From Burkholderiaceae bacterium (GTDB lineage: Bacteria; Pseudomonadota; Gammaproteobacteria; Burkholderiales; Burkholderiaceae_C): a stretch of 37,174 bases of DNA. The notes under the pieces were generated by a model. It was not told the origin of the DNA, did no database searches, and saw only the letters and a list, made by a program, of their open reading frames with translations. Below, piece by piece: positions 24,021 to 33,057 of the stretch. The first letter of the stretch is position 1, and the number at the start of each line of letters is the position of its first letter. The stretch lies in contig JACKLN010000024.1 of NCBI GenBank assembly GCA_024235855.1, forward strand, positions 1 through 37,174. Reading direction: 5' to 3'. The translations under genes were made by a program, and so were the position numbers.

Positions 24021-24470
24021 TCAGGCGGTGCCGGTGGAGCCGAAGCCGCCTTCGCCGCGCTGCGACGCCCCGAAGGACTCGACGACGCGGAACGCCGCCT
24101 GCACCACCGGCACGATCACCATCTGCGCGATGCGCTCCATCGGCTGCACCGTGAACGCCTCGCGCCCCCGGTTCCAGCAGCTGACCATCAGCGGGCCCTG
24201 GTAGTCGCTGTCGATCAGGCCCACCAGGTTGCCCAGCACGATGCCGTGCTTGTGGCCCAGGCCCGAGCGCGGCAGCAGCATCGCGGCCAGGCCGGGGTCG
24301 CCGATGTGGATGGACAGGCCGGTGGGGATCAGCGCGCTGTCGCCCGGCGCCAGCACCAGCGGCGCATCGAGCGCGGCGCGCAGGTCCAGCCCGGCGCTGC
24401 CGGGCGTGGCGTAGGCCGGCAGCACGTCGGCCAGCCGGGGGTCGAGGATCTTCAGGTCGATGGTGGTCAT
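24021..24470 (-). CDS. dut: deoxyuridine 5'-triphosphate nucleotidohydrolase
   Basis: A 149-residue trimeric dUTPase that converts dUTP to dUMP and pyrophosphate, keeping uracil out of DNA. All five motifs are visible: PGSAGLDL, PRSGLGHKHGI, GLIDSDYQGPL, RIAQMVIVPV and the C-terminal RGEGGFGSTG. Its start codon overlaps the coaBC stop by 4 bases (ATGA), so the two are coupled. Confidence 0.96.
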   Translation of the reverse strand: MTTIDLKILDPRLADVLPAYATPGSAGLDLRAALDAPLVLAPGDSALIPTGLSIHIGDPGLAAMLLPRSGLGHKHGIVLGNLVGLIDSDYQGPLMVSCWNRGREAFTVQPMERIAQMVIVPVVQAAFRVVESFGASQRGEGGFGSTGTA

Positions 24471-25717
24471 GCGGAACCCGGGGTGGCGGCCAGCCGCTCG
24501 GCGATCTCCTGCACCAGCCGCCGCGCGAGCGTGAGCTTGGTGCCGTGCGGAAGCTCGCGCTCGCCGCGCGCGTCCACCAGCAGCAGGGTGTTGTCGTCGC
24601 GGCCGAAGGTGGCCGGGCCCAGGTTGCCCACCACCAGCGGCACGTTCTTGCGCACCAGCTTCTCGCGCGCGTGCTTCGCCAGGTCCTGGCTCTCGGCGGC
24701 GAAGCCCACGCACCAGGGGCGCTGGCCCCCCGGCAGCGCGGCCACGCTGGCCAGGATGTCGGGGTTCTCGGTCAGCTCGAAGGTGGGAGCGACCTTCTTG
24801 CCGTCCTTCTTGATCTTGTGCGCGTTCTCCGCGGCCGGCCGCCAGTCGGCCACTGCCGCGGTGGCCACGAAGACGTCGTGCGCCGGCGCGGCTGGCAGCA
24901 CGGCGTCGAACATCTGGCGGGCGCTCTGCACGTCGATGCGCGCCACGTGGCGCGGGGTCGGCAGGTGCACCGGCCCGGCCACCAGCGTCACCTGCGCGCC
25001 GGCTTCCTGCGCCGCGCGCGCGATGGCGAAACCCATCTTGCCGCTGGAGAGGTTGGTGATGCCGCGCACCGGGTCGATGGCCTCGAAGGTGGGGCCGGCG
25101 GTGATCAGCACGCGCTTGCCGGCCAGCGGCTTGGGCTGGAAGTGCGCGATCAGCTCGTCGCACAGCGCTTCCGGCTCGAGCATGCGGCCGTCGCCGATCT
25201 CACCGCAGGCCTGGTCGCCGGCATCGGGGCCGAGCACGATGGCGCCGTCGGCACGCAGCTGCGCCACGTTGCGCTGCGTGGCCGGGTGGGCCCACATCTC
25301 GCGGTTCATGGCCGGGGCCACCAGCAGCGGCACGCGCTGCTCGTGCGACTGCGGTCGCGCCAGGCACAGCAGCGACAGCAGGTCGTCGGCTCGGCCCTGC
25401 ACCAGCTTTGCGATGAAGTCGGCGCTGGCGGGCGCGATCAGGATGGCATCGGCCTGGCGCGACAGGTTGATGTGCGCCATGTTGTTGTCGGCGCGGGCAT
25501 CCCACTGGTCGGTGTAGACCGGGTGGTTGCTCAGGGCCTGCATCGTCACGGGCGTGATGAAGCGGCAGGCGGCCTCGGTCATCACCACCTGCACGCTGGC
25601 CCCGGCCTTGACCAGCAGGCGCACCAGCTCCGCGGCCTTGTAGCAGGCCACACCACCGGACAGGCCGAGCACGATGCGCCTGCCATGCAGGTCGGGGGCA
25701 GCGGGGGCGTTCGACAT
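24467..25717 (-). CDS. coaBC: bifunctional phosphopantothenoylcysteine decarboxylase / phosphopantothenate-cysteine ligase
   Basis: A 416-residue coenzyme A biosynthesis enzyme. The CoaC half (1 to about 190) is an FMN-binding HFCD domain: SGGVACYKAAELVR, catalytic His in NNMAHINLSRQADAI, PAMNREMW and the active-site Cys in GDQACGEIGDGRM. The CoaB half follows with TAGPTFEAIDPVRG, NLSSGKMGFAIA and the lysine-rich KIKKDGKK. The protein joins 4'-phosphopantothenate to cysteine with CTP and then decarboxylates the product. It overlaps dut and is divergent from the MscS gene. Confidence 0.96.
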   Translation of the reverse strand: MSNAPAAPDLHGRRIVLGLSGGVACYKAAELVRLLVKAGASVQVVMTEAACRFITPVTMQALSNHPVYTDQWDARADNNMAHINLSRQADAILIAPASADFIAKLVQGRADDLLSLLCLARPQSHEQRVPLLVAPAMNREMWAHPATQRNVAQLRADGAIVLGPDAGDQACGEIGDGRMLEPEALCDELIAHFQPKPLAGKRVLITAGPTFEAIDPVRGITNLSSGKMGFAIARAAQEAGAQVTLVAGPVHLPTPRHVARIDVQSARQMFDAVLPAAPAHDVFVATAAVADWRPAAENAHKIKKDGKKVAPTFELTENPDILASVAALPGGQRPWCVGFAAESQDLAKHAREKLVRKNVPLVVGNLGPATFGRDDNTLLLVDARGERELPHGTKLTLARRLVQEIAERLAATPGSA

Positions 25718-25791
25718 TGGGGTCGCACTCTAGCACCGGCCCTGGCCTAAGCTCGGGCGCATTCCCACACCTCGAAAGGCCGTCCTGCCGC

Positions 25792-26892
25792 ATGCCCGAC
25801 CTCGATCCGCTGCTCTCGTCCCTGGTGGCCTGGGGCCCGCCACTGGCCTTGGCCGCCGTGGCCGCCGTGTTCGCGTCGCTGGTGTTCGCGCTCGGCGCAC
25901 GACTGGTGGGCCGCGCCACGGTCGGCCTGCCAGCGGCGTCGGCAGTGGCACGCGCCATCCGTGCGCCGGCACGGCTGCTGCTGCCACTGCTGGCCGTGGT
26001 GGTGGTCTGGCACGGCACGGCGGACGACCTCGCCGGCCGCACCATGGTGCTGCGGCTGACCACGATGGCCTGGATCGCCGCGCTGACCTGGCTGCTGGTG
26101 CGCGCCGTGGGCGGCTACGGGCAGGCGGTGATCGACGCCCACCCGGTGTCGGTGGCCGACAACCTGCAGGCGCGCCGCGTGCACACCCAGACGCGCGTGC
26201 TGGTGCGCACCGTGGGCAGCGTGCTGTGGCTGGCCGGCGTGGCGCTGATGCTGATGACCATCCCCGGCGTGCGCCAGGTCGGCGCCAGCCTGCTGGCCTC
26301 GGCCGGCGTCATCGGCCTGATCGCCGGCTTCGCGGCGCGGCCGGTGCTGGGCAACATGATCGCGGGGCTGCAGATCGGCCTGACGCAGCCGATCCGCATC
26401 GACGACGTGGTCATCGTCGAAGGCGAGTGGGGCGTCATCGAGGAGATCGGCTCGGCCTATGTGGTGGTGCGCATCTGGGACGACCGGCGGCTGGTGGTGC
26501 CGCTGCAGTACTGGGTCGAGAAGCCGTTCCAGAACTGGACGCGCAAGAGCGCCCAGCTTACCGGCACGGTGACGCTGTGGGTGGATTACCGGATGCCGCT
26601 GGCACCGCTGCGCGAGCAGCTGCACCTGGCCTGCGAGGCGAGCGAACACTGGGACGGCCGGCTGGCGCTGCTGCAGGTGGTGGAAGCCGGCGAGCGCGCG
26701 ATGCAGGTGCGGGCGCTGGTCACGGCCGCCGACGCCGGCAAGGCCTGGGACCTGCGCTGCCACGTGCGCGAGTGGCTGGTGGACTACGTGCAGCGCGCGT
26801 TTCCCACCTACCTGCCGCGGCTGCGGGTGGACACGGAAGCCGACGGCGAGAACGCACCAGGTGCGGTCAAACCGCCCCGTGACACTTCTTGA
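25792..26892 (+). CDS. MscS-family mechanosensitive ion channel
   Basis: A 366-residue inner-membrane protein with about four hydrophobic helices before the pore. The pore-lining helix and beta domain are seen in LLASAGVIGLIAGFAARPVLGNMIAGLQIGLTQPIRIDDVVIVEGEWGVIEEIG, ending near PFQNWTRKSA. ATG 25792 was chosen because residues encoded from an in-frame ATG at 25717 would overlap the coaBC start. Such channels release solutes on hypo-osmotic shock. Its 3' end overlaps the SEC-C gene on the other strand by 26 bp. Confidence 0.88.
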   Translation: MPDLDPLLSSLVAWGPPLALAAVAAVFASLVFALGARLVGRATVGLPAASAVARAIRAPARLLLPLLAVVVVWHGTADDLAGRTMVLRLTTMAWIAALTWLLVRAVGGYGQAVIDAHPVSVADNLQARRVHTQTRVLVRTVGSVLWLAGVALMLMTIPGVRQVGASLLASAGVIGLIAGFAARPVLGNMIAGLQIGLTQPIRIDDVVIVEGEWGVIEEIGSAYVVVRIWDDRRLVVPLQYWVEKPFQNWTRKSAQLTGTVTLWVDYRMPLAPLREQLHLACEASEHWDGRLALLQVVEAGERAMQVRALVTAADAGKAWDLRCHVREWLVDYVQRAFPTYLPRLRVDTEADGENAPGAVKPPRDTS

Positions 26893-27571
26893 ACTTCTTG
26901 CCGCTGCCGCAGAAGCAGGGATCGTTGCGCCCCGGCAGCGCGTCGACGCGCCGCGGCGCCGTGCGCGGCGCGTTCTCGATCCACCACAGCCGCAGGTCCT
27001 GCGCCGCGTAGCAGGCGTCGTCCACGAGTTGCTCGCGCGACGGCGGCTCCTTGTAATGCTCGGCGGTCCAGGCCGCGAGGCCCTCGTCGTCCAGCAGCAG
27101 GGCACCCAGCGGGCCGAGCATGGCCTCGACCGTCTCCGGGCCCGTGGCGGCGGCCCAGCCGAACTGCGGGTCCTCGGCCACGCTCACGAATCCTCCGGCC
27201 CAGTCGTGCCCCAGCGGGATGTCGGCCTCGGCGTCCGGATCCAGCAGCAGCGGCGAGAGCTGCAGCCGGTCGGGATCCTCCCACAGCAGGTCGGGGTCGA
27301 GCTGCGAGCGCAGCGCGCGCCAGCGGGCGTCGAGCGCCGCCGTGGCCTGCGCCACATCCTCAGGATCGCCGAAGGCGCGTTCCCAGTTGTCGCCCACGAG
27401 CGCCGTCATCACGCTGCCCGGGCCCTCGGGTACCGACGGGCCGCACAGCAGCGCGGCAAAGGCGCCGTCCAGCCACTCCGCATTGATGGCCGGCTCGAAG
27501 CCCGAAAGACGCTCGGCCACCGTCTGCAACGCGTCTAGCTCGGCGTCGGTGTTGTCGCGGCGCAGCTTCAT
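26867..27571 (-). CDS. UPF0149/YecA-like protein with C-terminal SEC-C zinc motif
   Basis: A 234-residue protein. The front part is a YecA/UPF0149-type helical domain (LSGFEPAINAEWLDGAFAALLCGP, then LGHDWAGGFVSVAED). The last 22 residues are a SEC-C motif, NDPCFCGSGKKFKKCHGAV, with C-x-C-x8-C-H zinc ligands as in the SecA tail. YecA-type proteins are known to bind ribosomes. ATG 27571 overlaps the GNAT stop by 4 bases. The role is inferred from the domain only. Confidence 0.85.
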   Translation of the reverse strand: MKLRRDNTDAELDALQTVAERLSGFEPAINAEWLDGAFAALLCGPSVPEGPGSVMTALVGDNWERAFGDPEDVAQATAALDARWRALRSQLDPDLLWEDPDRLQLSPLLLDPDAEADIPLGHDWAGGFVSVAEDPQFGWAAATGPETVEAMLGPLGALLLDDEGLAAWTAEHYKEPPSREQLVDDACYAAQDLRLWWIENAPRTAPRRVDALPGRNDPCFCGSGKKFKKCHGAV

Positions 27572-28104
27572 CGGCGGATCTTCGGCGGGTTGGGGTGCAG
27601 GCGGGCCATGGTGTGGCTGTCGACGAAGACGCCGTCGCGCAGGGCGTACCCCCGGTGCGTACCCTCGACCTCGAAGCCGAAGCGGCGGTAGAGCGCGATG
27701 GCGCGCACGTTGTCGGTGTAGACGCCGAGCTCGATGCGCAGGATGTGCGCCCAGCGGTCGGCATAGTCGCACAGCGCCTGCATCAGTGCCGTGCCCACGC
27801 CCTGCCCCTGCGCGTCGGGCCGCACCGAGATGCCGATGATGGCCACGTGCCGGCGGCGCACGGCGGGGCCCACCGGGTGCAGGCCGGCGCTGCCGACGAT
27901 GTCGCCGTCGCGCTCGGCCACCAGTGAGAGTTCGGCACTGCCGTTGTCGCTGCCTTCCAGACGCTGGCGCCACTGCGCCTCGCTGGGGAACGGCAGCTGC
28001 ATCAGGCCGCCGAAGACCTGCGGGTCGGCCATCAGCGCCACGAAGGCCGGCGCGTCGTCCGGCGTCGCGCGCCGCAGCGTCACTGCCGGCCGACTGCGTT
28101 TCAC
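27568..28104 (-). CDS. GNAT-family N-acetyltransferase
   Basis: A 178-residue acetyl-CoA-dependent transferase. The core is visible: VTLRRATPDDAPAFVALM, IIGISVRPDAQGQGVGTALMQAL with the acetyl-CoA loop Q-G-Q-G-V-G-T, and LGVYTDNVRAIALYRRFGFEVEGTHRGYALRDG as in the RimJ/RimL-like and YhhY-type enzymes. The acceptor is unknown. The best start is GTG 28104, which overlaps the alaS TGA by 4 bases (GTGA); no in-frame ATG lies at a sensible place. It sits between alaS and the SEC-C gene, with overlaps at both ends. Confidence 0.87.
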   Translation of the reverse strand: MKRSRPAVTLRRATPDDAPAFVALMADPQVFGGLMQLPFPSEAQWRQRLEGSDNGSAELSLVAERDGDIVGSAGLHPVGPAVRRRHVAIIGISVRPDAQGQGVGTALMQALCDYADRWAHILRIELGVYTDNVRAIALYRRFGFEVEGTHRGYALRDGVFVDSHTMARLHPNPPKIRR

Positions 28105-30731
28105 AACCGTTCGCCCACCCAGCCGGCCACAGAGGCCAGCGCCTGCGGCAGCGCGGCCGCGTCGGTGCCGCCGGCCATGGCCATGTCCGGCTTGCCACCG
28201 CCCTTGCCACCCACCTGCTGGGCGACGAAGTTCACCAGTTCGCCGGCCTTGACCTTGCCCGTCTGGTCGGCGGTGACGCCGGCGGCCAGCTGCACCTTGG
28301 CGCCGTCGACCGCAGCGAGCACGATGGCCGCGGACTTCAGCTTGTTCTTCAGCTGGTCCATGGTCTCGCGCAGGGCCTTGGCGTCGGCGCCTTCCAGGCG
28401 TGCGGCGAGCACCTTCAGGCCCTTGACGTCCACCGCCTGCGCCAGCAGTTCGTCGCCCTGGGCCGACGCCAGCTTGCTCTTCAGCGCCGCCACTTCCTTC
28501 TCCAGCGCACGCACCTGCTCCATCACCGCCGTCACGCGGCCCGGCACCTCGGCCGGTGCGGCCTTCAGCAGTGCCGCCACCTGGCCCAGGCTCTTCTCCG
28601 TCTCGCCGATGTAGGCCAGCGCGTTGTCGCCGGTGACCGCCTCCACGCGCCGGATGCCGGCAGCCACGCCGCTCTCGGCCACGATCTTGAACAGGCCGAT
28701 GTCGCCGGTGCGCGCCACGTGCGTGCCGCCGCAGAGCTCGCGGCTGCTGCCGATGTCGAGCACGCGCACCTCGTCGCCGTACTTCTCGCCAAAGAGCATC
28801 ATCGCGCCGCTCTTCTGCGCCTCGTCGATCGGCATCACGCGCGCCTGCGTGGCCACGTTGGCCAGGATCTCGGCGTTGACGAGGGCCTCGATCTGCGCGA
28901 TCTCGGCGTCGGTCACCGGCGCGTTGTGCGCGAAGTCGAAACGCGTGCGCTCGGCGTTGACCAGCGAGCCCTTCTGCTGCACATGGCCGCCCAGCACCTC
29001 GCGCAGCGCCTTGTGCATCAGGTGCGTGACGCTGTGGTTGCGCATGGTCTTGGCGCGCTGCGCCGCATCGACCTTCGCCACGAAGACGTCGCCCAGTTCC
29101 ACCGTGCCCTCGACGATGCGGCCCTGGTGGCCGTGCACGGCGGCCTGGATCTTGACCGTGTCCTCCACCACCACGCGCGAACGGGTGTTGCGCAGCTCGC
29201 CCACGTCGCCGACCTGGCCGCCGCTCTCGGCATAGAACGGTGTGTGGTCGAGCACGATGACCACGTCGGTGCCCGGCTCGGCCTTCGTGACCGGCGTGCC
29301 GTCCACGTACAGCGCCGTGACCTTGCTGTGCTCGCACACCAGGTGCTCGTAGCCGTGGAAGGCGGTGTCGTCGCCGCTGTAGCTCAGGCCCGCGGCCATC
29401 TTGAACTTGGCCGAGGCGCGCGCCTGCTCGCGCTGGCGGTTCATCGCCGCCTGGAAGCCGGCGTCGTCCACCTTCACGCCGCGCTCGCGGCAGACGTCGG
29501 CCGTCAGGTCCAGCGGGAAGCCGAAGGTGTCGTGCAGCTTGAAGGCGGTCTCGCCGTCGATGGTGGTCGCGCCCTTGGCGAGTGCACCCTCCAGGATCTC
29601 CATGCCGTGGGCGATGGTCTGGAAGAAGCGCTCCTCCTCGACCTTCAGCACCTCGGTCACGCGCACCGCGTCGCGCCGCAGCTCGGGGTAGGCATCACCC
29701 ATCTCGGCGGCCAGCGGGGCCACCAGGGTGTGGAAGAAGGGCTTGCGCGCGCCGAGCTTGTAGCCGTGGCGGATGGCACGGCGGGCGATGCGGCGCAGGA
29801 CGTAGCCGCGGCCCTCGTTGCCGGGGATCACGCCGTCGGTGACGGTGAAGGCGCAGGCGCGGATGTGATCGGCGATGACCTTCAGGCTCGGGGTCTGCAG
29901 GTCGATGGTCGGGTCGCCGCCGGACGCCGCCACGGCATCGCGCGTGGCCGCCAGCAGGTTCGCGAACAGGTCGATCTGGTAGTTGCTGTGCACGTGCTGC
30001 AGCACCGCGGCCAGGCGCTCCAGGCCCATGCCGGTGTCCACGCTGGGCTTGGGCAGCCGGTGCATGGTGCCGTCTTCCGTGCGGTTGAACTGCATGAAGA
30101 CGTTGTTCCAGATCTCGATGTAGCGGTCGCCGTCCTCGTCCGGGCTGCCGGGCGGGCCGCCGGCCACGTCCGGGCCGTGGTCGTAGAAGATCTCGCTGCA
30201 CGGGCCGCAGGGCCCGGTGTCACCCATCATCCAGAAGTTGTCGGACATGTAGCGGCCGCCCTTGTTGTCGCCGATGCGCACGATGCGCTCGGCGGGCAGG
30301 CCGATGACCTTGTGCCAGATCTCAAACGCCTCGTCGTCCTCGGCATAGACCGTGGCCCAGAGCTTCTCCGGCGGCAGCTTGAAGTGCTCGGTCAGCAGTT
30401 CCCAGGCGTATTGGATGGCGTCGTGCTTGAAGTAGTCGCCGAAGCTGAAGTTGCCCAGCATCTCGAAAAAGGTGTGGTGGCGCGCCGTGTAGCCCACGTT
30501 CTCGAGGTCGTTGTGCTTGCCACCGGCGCGGATGCACTTCTGGCTGGTGGCCGCACGCGTGTACGGGCGCTTGTCGAAGCCCAGGAACACGTCCTTGAAC
30601 TGGTTCATGCCAGCATTGGTGAACAGCAGCGTCGGGTCGTCGCCCGGCACCACCGGCGAGCTGGCCACGACCTGGTGGCCCTTGGACGCAAAGAAGTTCA
30701 GGAAGGTCGAGCGGATGTCGGCGGCTTTCAT
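28101..30731 (-). CDS. alaS: alanyl-tRNA synthetase
   Basis: An 876-residue class II synthetase charging tRNA-Ala. The N-terminus MKAADIRSTFLNFFASKGHQ and PTLLFTNAGMNQFKDVFLG are the catalytic-domain signatures. The editing domain has zinc ligands in HSVTHLMH (about 565-572) and CGGTH (about 665-669). These positions match those of the E. coli enzyme. A DHHA1-like C-terminal region follows. ATG 30731 is at the usual place; longer in-frame starts would run through the divergent gene. The end overlaps the GNAT start. Confidence 0.97.
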   Translation of the reverse strand: MKAADIRSTFLNFFASKGHQVVASSPVVPGDDPTLLFTNAGMNQFKDVFLGFDKRPYTRAATSQKCIRAGGKHNDLENVGYTARHHTFFEMLGNFSFGDYFKHDAIQYAWELLTEHFKLPPEKLWATVYAEDDEAFEIWHKVIGLPAERIVRIGDNKGGRYMSDNFWMMGDTGPCGPCSEIFYDHGPDVAGGPPGSPDEDGDRYIEIWNNVFMQFNRTEDGTMHRLPKPSVDTGMGLERLAAVLQHVHSNYQIDLFANLLAATRDAVAASGGDPTIDLQTPSLKVIADHIRACAFTVTDGVIPGNEGRGYVLRRIARRAIRHGYKLGARKPFFHTLVAPLAAEMGDAYPELRRDAVRVTEVLKVEEERFFQTIAHGMEILEGALAKGATTIDGETAFKLHDTFGFPLDLTADVCRERGVKVDDAGFQAAMNRQREQARASAKFKMAAGLSYSGDDTAFHGYEHLVCEHSKVTALYVDGTPVTKAEPGTDVVIVLDHTPFYAESGGQVGDVGELRNTRSRVVVEDTVKIQAAVHGHQGRIVEGTVELGDVFVAKVDAAQRAKTMRNHSVTHLMHKALREVLGGHVQQKGSLVNAERTRFDFAHNAPVTDAEIAQIEALVNAEILANVATQARVMPIDEAQKSGAMMLFGEKYGDEVRVLDIGSSRELCGGTHVARTGDIGLFKIVAESGVAAGIRRVEAVTGDNALAYIGETEKSLGQVAALLKAAPAEVPGRVTAVMEQVRALEKEVAALKSKLASAQGDELLAQAVDVKGLKVLAARLEGADAKALRETMDQLKNKLKSAAIVLAAVDGAKVQLAAGVTADQTGKVKAGELVNFVAQQVGGKGGGKPDMAMAGGTDAAALPQALASVAGWVGERL

Positions 30732-30786
30732 GATGCGGATTCTAGGGTTTGCCAGTGGTTCAGAATGGCGTGAGGAGGCATCTGTG

Positions 30787-31518
30787 ATGGCAGACAACAC
30801 CCGTTCGATCGGCTTCATCGCCGCCCTGGTCATCGCCGCCGGCCTGGCCGCCGGCGGCTGGGGCGTGGGCCAGGGGCTGGAGCGCTTCCGCGCCGCCGAC
30901 CGCTCGGTCACCGTCAAGGGCCTGGCGGAGAAGGACGTCGAGGCCGACTACGCCGTCTGGCCGCTGGGCTTTCGCCGCGCCGGCACCGACTTCGGCGCCG
31001 TGCAGCGCCAGCTGGCCGAGGACCGCGACCGCGTCGTCGCCTTCCTCAAGACCCAGGGCTTCGCCGACGCCGAGATCGAGGTGCGCCCGCTGCAGGTGCA
31101 GGACCTGTGGGCGCGCGAGTACGGCGGCAACAACCAGCCGCTGCGTTTCCAGGGCACGGGGCAGGTGCTCGTGCAGTCGGCCAAGCCCACGGCAGTGGAG
31201 GCCGCCGCGCTGGCGGTGGACCCGCTGATCCAGGCCGGCGTGCAGCTCTCGGGCGGCAACGATGGCCCGGCAGGGCCCCGCTACCAGCTGCGCGGCTTCA
31301 ACGAGGTCAAGGCGCCGCTGCTGGCCGAGGCCACGCGCAACGCCCGCGAGCAGGCCGACAAGTTCGCCGCCGAGGCCGGCGCCCAGCTGGGCAAGCTGCG
31401 CGCGGCCAACCAGGGCGTGATCCAGATCGGCAGCGCCGGCGGCGAGGGCTACGACGACGGCAGCGCGCGCGTCAAGCGCCTGCGCGTCGTCAGCACCTTC
31501 ACCTACACGCTAGAGTGA
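30787..31518 (+). CDS. SIMPL-domain (DUF541) protein, membrane-anchored
   Basis: A 243-residue protein with one N-terminal hydrophobic helix (IGFIAALVIAAGLAAGGWGVG) and a periplasmic SIMPL domain. The domain opens RSVTVKGLAEKDVEADYAVWPLGF and closes KRLRVVSTFTYTLE, the usual beta-strand ends of the family. GGAGG lies 8 bases upstream of ATG 30787. The function of this family is poorly defined; some members respond to oxidative stress. It is divergent from alaS across 55 bp and the next gene begins 23 bp downstream. Confidence 0.85.
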   Translation: MADNTRSIGFIAALVIAAGLAAGGWGVGQGLERFRAADRSVTVKGLAEKDVEADYAVWPLGFRRAGTDFGAVQRQLAEDRDRVVAFLKTQGFADAEIEVRPLQVQDLWAREYGGNNQPLRFQGTGQVLVQSAKPTAVEAAALAVDPLIQAGVQLSGGNDGPAGPRYQLRGFNEVKAPLLAEATRNAREQADKFAAEAGAQLGKLRAANQGVIQIGSAGGEGYDDGSARVKRLRVVSTFTYTLE

Positions 31519-31541
31519 GTTGAATCACAAGGAGACCCGCG

Positions 31542-33020
31542 ATGGACATGTCCACCTCCCCCCTGGCGACGCTGAACGACCCCACCCTGCTGAAGACCGA
31601 TGCCCTGATCGGCGGCGAATGGGTGGCCGGCAGCGCCCGCTTCGACGTGCACGACCCCGCCACCGGCCTGAAGCTGGCCGACGTGGCCTTGCTGGGCGCC
31701 GCCGACACCGAGGCCGCCATCGCCGCCGCCGACCGCGCCTGGCCGCTGTGGCGCGCGAAGACCGCCAAGGAACGTGCCGCGGTGATGATGAAATGGTTCG
31801 GCCTGCTGCACCAGCACGCCGATGACCTGGCCCGCATCATGACCGCCGAGCAGGGCAAGCCGCTGGCGGAGGCCAAGGGCGAGGTCGGCTACGGCGCCAG
31901 CTTCATCGAGTGGTTCGCGGAAGAAGCCCGCCGCATCTACGGCGAGACCATCCCGACCACCGACAACAACAAGCGCTACCTGGTGCTCAAGCAGCCCATC
32001 GGCGTCTGCGCGGCGATCACGCCCTGGAACTTCCCGATCGCGATGATCACGCGCAAGGTGGCGCCGGCGCTGGCGGCCGGCTGCCCGGTGGTGATCAAGC
32101 CGGCCGAGGCCACGCCGCTGTCGGCCCTGGCAGTGGCCGAACTGGCGCAGCGCGCCGGCATGCCCGCGGGCGTGCTCAACGTGGTCACGTCCAACGCCGA
32201 CGGCAGCATCGCCGTGGGCAAGGTGCTGTGCGCCAGCGACACCGTGCGCCACCTGTCGTTCACCGGCAGCACCGAGGTCGGCCGCATCCTGGCGGCGCAG
32301 TGCGCGCCGACGGTGAAGAAGCTGAGCCTGGAGCTGGGTGGCAACGCGCCCTTCATCGTCTTCGACGACGCCGACCTGGACAGCGCCGTCGAGGGCGCGA
32401 TGATCTCCAAGTACCGCAATGCCGGCCAGACCTGCGTCTGCGCCAACCGCTTCTACGTGCAGGCCGGGGTCTACGACGCCTTCGTCGAGAAGCTGGCGGC
32501 CAAGGCGCAGGGCATCACGGTGGGCAACGGCTTCGAGCCGGGCGTGAACCAGGGCCCGCTGATCGACGACCAGGCCATCGCCAAGGTGGAGGCCCACGTG
32601 GCCGACGCGCTGGGCAAGGGGGCCCAGGTCGTGGTCGGCGGCACCCGGCAGGGCGAGCGCTTCTACACGCCCACCGTGCTCTCCGGCGTGACCGGCGACA
32701 TGCTCTGCGCGCGCGAGGAGACCTTCGGCCCGGTGGCGCCCGTGTTCCGCTTCGAGACCGAGGACGAAGCCATCGCGCTGGCCAATGCCACCGAGTTCGG
32801 CCTGGCCAGCTACTTCTACAGCCGCGACGTCGGCCGCATCTTCCGCGTCGGCGAGGCGCTGGAGTACGGCATGGTGGGCATCAACACCGGCCTGATCAGC
32901 ACGGCGGAGGTGCCCTTCGGCGGCGTCAAGCACAGCGGCCTGGGCCGCGAGGGCGCGCGTCAGGGCATCGACGACTACGTCGAGCTGAAGTACCTCTGCC
33001 TGGGCGACATCCTGAAGTAG
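31542..33020 (+). CDS. gabD: NAD(P)-dependent succinate-semialdehyde dehydrogenase
   Basis: A 492-residue aldehyde dehydrogenase. The catalytic residues are E264 in LELGGN and C298 in GQTCVCANR. ITPWNFPIAMITRK is the cofactor-binding strand, and FTGSTEVGR and EETFGPV are also visible. The segment PFGGVKHSGLGREGARQGIDDYVELKYLCL closes the protein as in GabD. The expected reaction is succinic semialdehyde to succinate. Close relatives act on glutarate semialdehyde (DavD), which cannot be ruled out. No GABA transaminase is adjacent. Confidence 0.9.
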   Translation: MDMSTSPLATLNDPTLLKTDALIGGEWVAGSARFDVHDPATGLKLADVALLGAADTEAAIAAADRAWPLWRAKTAKERAAVMMKWFGLLHQHADDLARIMTAEQGKPLAEAKGEVGYGASFIEWFAEEARRIYGETIPTTDNNKRYLVLKQPIGVCAAITPWNFPIAMITRKVAPALAAGCPVVIKPAEATPLSALAVAELAQRAGMPAGVLNVVTSNADGSIAVGKVLCASDTVRHLSFTGSTEVGRILAAQCAPTVKKLSLELGGNAPFIVFDDADLDSAVEGAMISKYRNAGQTCVCANRFYVQAGVYDAFVEKLAAKAQGITVGNGFEPGVNQGPLIDDQAIAKVEAHVADALGKGAQVVVGGTRQGERFYTPTVLSGVTGDMLCAREETFGPVAPVFRFETEDEAIALANATEFGLASYFYSRDVGRIFRVGEALEYGMVGINTGLISTAEVPFGGVKHSGLGREGARQGIDDYVELKYLCLGDILK

Positions 33021-33029
33021 CCGCCCGCA

Positions 33030-33049
33030 GCCGCCGCTGATCCGGCGGC
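33030..33049. terminator. hairpin in the convergent gap after gabD
   Basis: GCCGCCG (33030-33036) pairs with CGGCGGC (33043-33049) around a 6-base loop in the 37-bp convergent gap. There is no T tract; termination is inferred from position only. Confidence 0.35.
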
Positions 33050-33057
33050 CGCCGGCG

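Noticed and set aside
27924..30773. 949-residue plus-strand frame opposite alaS
   Set aside because: Antisense to a complete alanyl-tRNA synthetase; His/Val/Asp-rich low-information sequence.
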